Source of the DNA: Trinickia dinghuensis
Lineage (GTDB): Bacteria; Pseudomonadota; Gammaproteobacteria; Burkholderiales; Burkholderiaceae
Direction of reading: 5' to 3'
DNA: 64,000 nt
Assembly (NCBI RefSeq): GCF_003367175.1
Contig: NZ_QRGA01000003.1
Coordinates: 558,681 to 622,680 of the forward strand
The position numbers were made by a program, and so were the translations under genes. Numbering within the stretch: the stretch's first letter is position 1; each line of letters starts with the position of its first letter. Positions 56,549 through 64,000 of the stretch are shown one piece after another. Under the pieces are notes generated by a model. That model saw only the letters and a program-made list of their open reading frames with translations, did not search any database and was not told the DNA's origin.

Positions 56549-57835
56549 ATGCAGGCACGCTCGATGACGCCGGCGACGCTCGGCGCCTGGCTCGCACTCG
56601 CCGGCGCCCCGGGGCTCGGGCCGCCCGCCCTGCGCACGCTGATCGCGGCGTTCGGCAATGCGCAGGCGCTGCTCGCGCAGTCGTTCGACACCCTCGCCCA
56701 GGCGGCGGGCGACGAAGCCGCGCAGGCCGTCGCCACGGCCGCGCGCGCGGATATCCGCGAACAACTGGAACGCACCTGCGCCTGGGCCGCGCTGCCCGGC
56801 AATGCGCTCGTCGCGCTCGACGATCCGGCCTATCCGCCGGCGCTGCTCACCATGCACGATCCGCCGCCTCTGCTCTACGCATGCGGCCAGCTCGAATGGC
56901 TGCACGCGCCTAGCGTGGCGATCGTCGGCAGCCGCGGCGCGACGCCGCAAGGGATCGACGACGCCTCGCACTTCGCGCGCGAGCTTGCCGGCTCGGGCCT
57001 CGTCGTCGTGTCGGGCCTTGCGCTCGGGGTCGATGCCGCTGCCCACCGGGGCGCGCTCGCGGCGGGCGGGGCGACCGTGGCGGTGGTGGGAACGGGCGCC
57101 GATCTCGTCTATCCGGCCAGGCATCGAGCCTTGGCGCACGAGATCGCGGCGCGCGGCACGATCGTCTCCGAATGGCCGCTCGGCACGCCGGCCAAGCCGT
57201 CCCATTTTCCGCAGCGCAACCGGCTCATTGCCGGGATGACGAAGGGGGTGCTCGTGGTCGAGGCGGCGCTGCGCTCGGGATCGTTGATCACGGCCCGGCT
57301 CGCCAACGAAATGGGGCGCGATGTTTTCGCGATACCCGGGTCGATCCATGCACCGCTGTCGAGGGGCTGCCACCAGCTCATCAAAGACGGCGCCATGCTG
57401 ACCGAAACGCCCCAGGATGTGCTCGACGCCCTCGGCCTCGCTCAGTCCGCGGCAGCGCCCGCGCGGGCGCCTGGCAGCCCGGCGCAATGCCGCTCCGCGC
57501 GCACCGGCGCGCGCGCGGTGCCGGCAGCAACGCCCACGCCAACGGCGATCTCGCGCAAGCCGGTACGATCGCCGCAGAGGCAGCCGGCCGAACCGCTGCC
57601 GCTGTTCGACACGCAGCCTGCCCTGCCGTCGCCGGCTCCGCTGTCCGCAAACGCCGCCCGGCTGCTCGAGGCGCTCGGCCACGCGCCGGCCGCCCTTGAA
57701 ATCCTTGCCGCGCGCACCGAAATGGATAGCGCGACGCTGCAGGGCGCGCTGCTCGAACTCGAATTGCGCGGGCATCTCGCGGTCCTGCCGGGTGGCCGTT
57801 ACGTTCGGCACACGGTCCGACACAATCATGACTGA
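56549..57835 (+). CDS. dprA: DNA-processing protein DprA
   Basis: A 428-residue competence protein that loads RecA on incoming single-stranded DNA. The Rossmann-like domain shows VAIVGSRGATPQG, VVSGLALGVDAAAHRGAL, VVGTGADLVYPARH and FPQRNRLIAGM. A Pro/Ala-rich linker (about residues 305-355) leads to a C-terminal winged-helix domain (LEALGHAPAALEILAARTEMDSATLQGALLELELRGHL). The ATG at 56549 has GGAGG about ten bases upstream; 56564 is a second option. Its presence alone does not prove natural transformation. Confidence 0.93.
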   Translation: MQARSMTPATLGAWLALAGAPGLGPPALRTLIAAFGNAQALLAQSFDTLAQAAGDEAAQAVATAARADIREQLERTCAWAALPGNALVALDDPAYPPALLTMHDPPPLLYACGQLEWLHAPSVAIVGSRGATPQGIDDASHFARELAGSGLVVVSGLALGVDAAAHRGALAAGGATVAVVGTGADLVYPARHRALAHEIAARGTIVSEWPLGTPAKPSHFPQRNRLIAGMTKGVLVVEAALRSGSLITARLANEMGRDVFAIPGSIHAPLSRGCHQLIKDGAMLTETPQDVLDALGLAQSAAAPARAPGSPAQCRSARTGARAVPAATPTPTAISRKPVRSPQRQPAEPLPLFDTQPALPSPAPLSANAARLLEALGHAPAALEILAARTEMDSATLQGALLELELRGHLAVLPGGRYVRHTVRHNHD

Positions 57836-57913
57836 GGCCGAACGGCGGCCGAATCCGGCGTGCTACAGTCCTCCAAAACCGCTATCGGGAAATAGAAAGA
57901 GAAGGAACGCATC

Positions 57914-58291
57914 ATGCCCGCGCTGAACTTGGACACCGACTCGGACCGGATCGCCGAGCGCGTCAGCGACCCGAGCACGCTGCTCGTCGCCTGCTTGTGC
58001 GCCCAATGGTGCGGCACGTGCCGCGAATACCGCGAAACGTTCGACCGGCTCGCCGACGCCCATCCCGATATGTGCTTCGCCTGGATCGACATCGAAACCC
58101 ACGCGGACCGCTTCGACGATCTCGACGTCGAGAATTTCCCGACGCTGCTCATCGAGGACGACATCACGACACGTTTTTTCGGGACTGTGCTGCCGCATGG
58201 GGCGATCGCGGAGCGCCTGCTTTCGGATCTGACAGCCTTGCCGAACGCCACGGGCGCGCCGAAGGTGCGTCCCGCGCTTGCCACCGCGTGA
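57914..58291 (+). CDS. thioredoxin-fold protein
   Basis: A 125-residue single-domain thioredoxin-like protein with the redox motif C33-G-T-C36 in AQWCGTCREY; the usual trx motif is CGPC. The fold pattern (LLVACLCAQWCGTC, FAWIDIETH, VENFPTLLIE with cis-Pro) is clear. No signal peptide, so cytoplasmic. AAGGA precedes the ATG. The specific partner is unknown; it sits between dprA and topB. Confidence 0.85.
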   Translation: MPALNLDTDSDRIAERVSDPSTLLVACLCAQWCGTCREYRETFDRLADAHPDMCFAWIDIETHADRFDDLDVENFPTLLIEDDITTRFFGTVLPHGAIAERLLSDLTALPNATGAPKVRPALATA

Positions 58292-58539
58292 GCCGCATTG
58301 AAGCGCCGATGAGCGACGCCGCCGCGTGGCACGTTCCGTGCGTACCGATCGCACCGGCCCGTCGTCCGCAAAGGCTTGCGCCGCACGCGTCTGAGCGCGG
58401 CGGCCGGTGCCGGCGGTGCCCCCGCCGGCTCCATGCTTTTTGGCACGACACGCCGCCCCTTTCGCGCCATGTGCTATAAAGCGGTCGTCAAAGGGAACAA
58501 AATCCGGGATCGGACCCCGGTCACTACATTAATCCTGTC
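58292..58539. other. 248 bp upstream of topB
   Basis: No gene. It contains TATAAA at about 58473-58478 as a possible -10 and a hairpin CCGGG/CCCGG (about 58506-58522) in the presumed topB leader. Confidence 0.4.
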
Positions 58540-61212
<2,673 letters not shown>

Positions 61213-61249
61213 CGCTTAGCCTCAGCCTTAGCTAGGCCGCACCGCGGAT

Positions 61250-61282
61250 AAAAAAGCGAGCGCATCTGTGCTCGCTTTTTTT
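61250..61282. terminator. bidirectional terminator after topB
   Basis: AAAAAAGCGAGC (61250-61261), an 8-base loop, GCTCGCTTTTTTT (61270-61282). It has U-tracts on both strands, between convergent topB and the LysR gene. Confidence 0.85.
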
Positions 61283-61351
61283 ATGCCAACACGGCGGAGC
61301 CCCCTACCCCCGAATTCAACCGGGACTAGCCGACCCCGCTCGCCCCGCTCC

Positions 61352-62455
61352 TCACATCGGCGAGGGCGTACTCACCCGCCCGCGCGAGTGCCGAGCCATC
61401 TTGCGCAGTGTGCTGTCGCCGTCACGCCGCCCGCCGAATGCCTCGCTCTCGGCCTCGACTTCGAACAGCTCTTCGTCGGCGTCGACCGATTCCATCCGCG
61501 GTGCCGGCGAAGCGGCCACCCGCTCCGGCGCATCCTTGAGCCAGAGTTCGCCGAGCGTGCCGTTCGGCGTTTGGCTGAAGTGCTCGACCAGGTGGTCGAT
61601 GAACGTGCGCACCTTGGCCGGCAAGTGGCGCCGGCTCGGATAGCCGATGTTGATCTCGACCTGCGGCAGCCGGTAATCGGCCAGCACGCGCACGAGATTG
61701 CCGCGCGTCGCATCGCTGCCGATCAAATAGCTGGGCAAAATCGCAATGCCCATGTCGAGCAGCGCGAACTGACGCAGCATCTCCGTGTTGTTCGCAACGA
61801 TCACGTTCGACGGCCGTACGCGCACCTCGCCTTCCGGCCCCGTGAAGATGCGCTCGTCGCCCCAATACTCCGTCGGCAAACTCAGGCAAGCGTGCTCGAG
61901 CAGCTCTTCGGGGCGCGTGGGCGTGCCATGCTTCTCCAGGTATGCGGGCGTGGCGCAGACAATCATGCAGCCGGTCGTCAGCCGGCGCGTCACGATGCTC
62001 GCGCTGCGCACCTTTTGAGCGATGACGATCCCGACGTCGAATCCTTCCTCTACGAGATCCACGCTGCGATCGACGAGCGTCAGATCCGGCACGACTTTCG
62101 GATAACGCTGCGAATACGTCTGCAGAACGGGAGCAAGGTTGTGCAAGCCGAACACGACCGGGGCGACGATCCGCAGCGTGCCGACCGGCTCATGGTTGCG
62201 GGCGACGACCATCTGCTCGACATCTTCGAGCTCGTCGAGAATTTGGCGGGCGCGTTCGAGGTAGACCTGGCCCGATTCGGTCAGCGAGAGGCTGCGCGTA
62301 GTGCGGTTCAGCAGACGCGTGCCGAGGCGGCCTTCGAGATCGGCGACATGACGCGTGGCGACAGCGTTGGAGATATCCATCGACCCGGCTGCACGAGCGA
62401 AACTGCCAAGATCCGCCACTTTCACGAACACACGCATTGACTGCAAATGATCCAT
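61352..62455 (-). CDS. LysR-family transcriptional regulator
   Basis: A 367-residue LTTR. Winged helix-turn-helix MDHLQSMRVFVKVADLGSFARAAGSMDISNAVATRHVADLEGRLGTRLLNRTTR (1-60), a linker helix, then the substrate-binding domain (about 90-295). An acidic C-terminal extension of some 60 residues (VDADEELFEVEAESEAFGG) goes beyond the usual ~300-residue length. The ATG at 62455 has AGGAG at ideal spacing. Neighbouring topB and pckG are not obvious targets; the effector is unknown. Confidence 0.9.
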   Translation of the reverse strand: MDHLQSMRVFVKVADLGSFARAAGSMDISNAVATRHVADLEGRLGTRLLNRTTRSLSLTESGQVYLERARQILDELEDVEQMVVARNHEPVGTLRIVAPVVFGLHNLAPVLQTYSQRYPKVVPDLTLVDRSVDLVEEGFDVGIVIAQKVRSASIVTRRLTTGCMIVCATPAYLEKHGTPTRPEELLEHACLSLPTEYWGDERIFTGPEGEVRVRPSNVIVANNTEMLRQFALLDMGIAILPSYLIGSDATRGNLVRVLADYRLPQVEINIGYPSRRHLPAKVRTFIDHLVEHFSQTPNGTLGELWLKDAPERVAASPAPRMESVDADEELFEVEAESEAFGGRRDGDSTLRKMARHSRGRVSTPSPM

Positions 62456-62669
62456 TGACGACTCCTGCCGCTTGTTGTTACTCAGAAAAAAATTCCTGAG
62501 CCAATCCGTAATTGTCCTACGACTTTGAAACTCGCGCAGAGTTGCGCACGGAATGATGTTTATTTCGCAGCTAGAAATAAGCGGTAATGGATCATTGCTA
62601 AAAATCCATATAGTGAAAATTCGCGCCGGATCGTGAATTTCATGCATGTAAATCGCACATTTGTCGCAC
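62456..62669. other. AT-rich upstream region of the LysR gene
   Basis: About 210 bases, distinctly AT-richer than the flanking genes, with several A/T tracts (for example AGAAATAAGCG and GAAAAAAATTC). It probably contains the LysR promoter and autoregulatory sites, but I cannot define a clear T-N11-A operator. Confidence 0.35.
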
Positions 62670-62696
62670 AAAAAAATAGACCGCCCGAAGGCGGCC
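62670..62696 (-). terminator. pckG rho-independent terminator
   Basis: Read leftwards: GGCCGCC (62696-62690), loop TTCG, GGCGGTC (62685-62679), then TATTTTTTT. A good stem with a U-tract, 50 bases past the pckG stop. Confidence 0.85.
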
Positions 62697-62746
62697 TTGG
62701 CACGAGCCTCGCGGCGCCTGGCAGCGCCGAGCGAGTGTTCTAATTG

Positions 62747-64000
62747 TTAAGCCGGGGTCAGACGATTTTCAATTTCCGCTTTCGTCTGAGTTAGCGCAGC
62801 CGGCAGTCGATGTCGTAATGAATCGAAAAATTCCGCATGTAGGGCCAGTTCGCGCCGCCAATCGGCATCGTCAACCGAAATGACTTGGTCGAACTGCTCG
62901 CGCGAGAAATCGAGACCGTTCCAGTCGATGTCCTCATACCGGGGCGAGACGCCGAATGCGTGATCGGTGCCAGTCGCGCGCCCTTCCACGCGGCCGATCA
63001 TCCAGCGCAAGATCCGCATGTTTTCGCCGAAGCCCGGCCAGACGAACTTGCCGTCGGGCCCCTTGCGGAACCAGTTGACGCAGAAGATCTTCGGCACCTT
63101 CGCACCGAGCTTGTCGAGCCGCTCGCCGACGCCAAGCCAATGGCCGAAATAATCGCCCATGTGGTAACCGCAAAACGGCAGCATCGCGAACGGATCGCGC
63201 CGTACGACGCCCTGCTTGCCGGCGGCGGCGGCGGTCGTCTCAGAGCCCATCGTCGCGGCCATGTAGACGCCTTCGACCCAATTGCGCGCTTCCGTCACGA
63301 GCGGCACCGTACCCGAGCGCCGGCCGCCGAAGATGAATGCGTCGATCGGCACGCCCGCCGGATTTTCCCAATCGGGATCGACCGACGGACATTGCGACGC
63401 GGGCGCGGTGAAGCGCGCATTCGGGTGCGAAGCTTTACGCCCCGTTTCCTTCGCGATCTCGGGCGTCCAATCGTTGCCCTGCCAATCGATGAGGTGCGCG
63501 GGCGGCGTGTCCGTCATCCCTTCCCACCACACGTCGCCCTCGTCCGTCAGCGCCACGTTCGTGAAAATCACGTTGGCCTTGAGCGTGGCCATGGCGTTGT
63601 AGTTGGTCTTCTCGCTGGTGCCCGGCGCAACGCCGAAATAGCCGGCCTCGGGATTGATCGCGTACAGCCGTCCGTCCTTGCCGGGCTTGATCCACGCGAT
63701 GTCGTCGCCGATCGTCGAGATCGACCATCCGTCCATCGAACGCGGCGGGATCAGCATCGCGAAGTTCGTCTTGCCGCAGGCCGAGGGAAATGCCGCGGCG
63801 ACGCGATACTTCCGGCCCTCGTCCGAGGTCACGGTCAGCACCAGCATGTGTTCGGCGAGCCAGCCTTCCCTGCGGCCCATCGTCGATGCAATCCGCAGCG
63901 CAAAGCATTTCTTGCCGAGCAGCGCGTTGCCGCCGTAGCCCGAACCGAAGCTCCAGATCTCGCGCGCTTCCGGGAAATGGACGATGTACTTGGTCGGGTT
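62747..64000 (-). CDS. pckG: phosphoenolpyruvate carboxykinase (GTP), 5' end outside the window
   Basis: The last 417 residues of a GTP-dependent PEP carboxykinase, which decarboxylates oxaloacetate to PEP in gluconeogenesis. The reading frame is open to the right edge (…[28 protein letters not shown]), so the true start lies beyond 64000. The P-loop/kinase-1 motif FPSACGKTN, the GDDIAW metal site and the GTP-form segment [14 protein letters not shown] are intact. The family is usually about 600-620 residues, so roughly 200 are missing. A strong terminator follows. Confidence 0.95.
   Translation of the reverse strand, partial: NPTKYIVHFPEAREIWSFGSGYGGNALLGKKCFALRIASTMGRREGWLAEHMLVLTVTSDEGRKYRVAAAFPSACGKTNFAMLIPPRSMDGWSISTIGDDIAWIKPGKDGRLYAINPEAGYFGVAPGTSEKTNYNAMATLKANVIFTNVALTDEGDVWWEGMTDTPPAHLIDWQGNDWTPEIAKETGRKASHPNARFTAPASQCPSVDPDWENPAGVPIDAFIFGGRRSGTVPLVTEARNWVEGVYMAATMGSETTAAAAGKQGVVRRDPFAMLPFCGYHMGDYFGHWLGVGERLDKLGAKVPKIFCVNWFRKGPDGKFVWPGFGENMRILRWMIGRVEGRATGTDHAFGVSPRYEDIDWNGLDFSREQFDQVISVDDADWRRELALHAEFFDSLRHRLPAALTQTKAEIENRLTPA

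Overview
This 64 kb window is a piece of a GC-rich chromosome from a beta-proteobacterium of the family Burkholderiaceae in the broad sense (Burkholderia, Paraburkholderia or Trinickia type). The placement rests on gene order and protein character, not on a database search. Familiar Burkholderia-type blocks are metK | lpxL-dapF-DUF484-xerC, hslVU next to dksA, metX-metW-ampG-M48 protease, gatCAB divergent from mreBCD-mrdA-rodA, queCED, rsmB-DUF4390-ntrY-ntrX-like, htpX | lysE | fmt-def | dprA, topB and pckG. The last gene (pckG) runs off the right edge. Most of the window is housekeeping chromosome.

Layout, left to right. 0-5 kb: an aldo/keto reductase, small membrane proteins, a phytanoyl-CoA-dioxygenase-like oxygenase and metK with a long, foldable leader. 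5-11 kb: a rightward run of lpxL, dapF, DUF484, xerC, rlmI and a CobW-type metallochaperone GTPase. 11-14.3 kb: dksA (long leader, strong terminator) and hslVU behind a heat-shock-like promoter. 14.5-16.3 kb: an exported type-B carboxylesterase, whose paralogue lies at 25.9-27.6 kb. 16.4-18.2 kb: a RegB/RegA (RoxS/RoxR)-type redox two-component system. 18.2-25.5 kb: a CWC protein, argB, a HAD nucleotidase, slmA, metX-metW, ampG and an M48 protease. 27.6-32.7 kb: leftward xth, ppk2 and gatCAB. 32.9-39.6 kb: the rod-shape operon mreBCD-mrdA-rodA. 39.7-43.3 kb: a Sel1-repeat protein, an HpcH aldolase and queDEC. 43.3-47.5 kb: an AT-richer accessory insert. 47.5-56.3 kb: tRNA-Phe, an NtrYX-like pair, DUF4390, rsmB, htpX, lysE, fmt and def, almost all leftward. 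56.5-64 kb: dprA, a thioredoxin-like protein, topB, a LysR regulator and pckG.

How genes work together. gatCAB makes Gln-tRNA(Gln) and/or Asn-tRNA(Asn) by transamidation. fmt and def handle formyl-Met at both ends of translation initiation. metX/metW and metK supply methionine and S-adenosylmethionine. queD/E/C make the preQ0 precursor of queuosine. mreBCD-mrdA-rodA is the elongasome, and ampG recycles the muropeptides it releases. hslVU, htpX and the M48 protease form a protein quality-control set.

The most unusual region is 43.3-47.5 kb. A membrane acyltransferase and a probable lipoprotein glycoside hydrolase sit in AT-richer DNA just beyond the 3' end of a tRNA-Phe gene. That tRNA carries a C-A mismatch in its acceptor stem. 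It looks like a small horizontally acquired surface-polysaccharide module, although no integrase is visible. Other points worth a second look are the structured metK leader, short tandem repeats between genes (10 bp x4, 15 bp x2, 9 bp x3 twice), a one-cysteine DksA, an NtrX-like regulator without its AAA+ domain, and two esterase paralogues with non-canonical active-site motifs.
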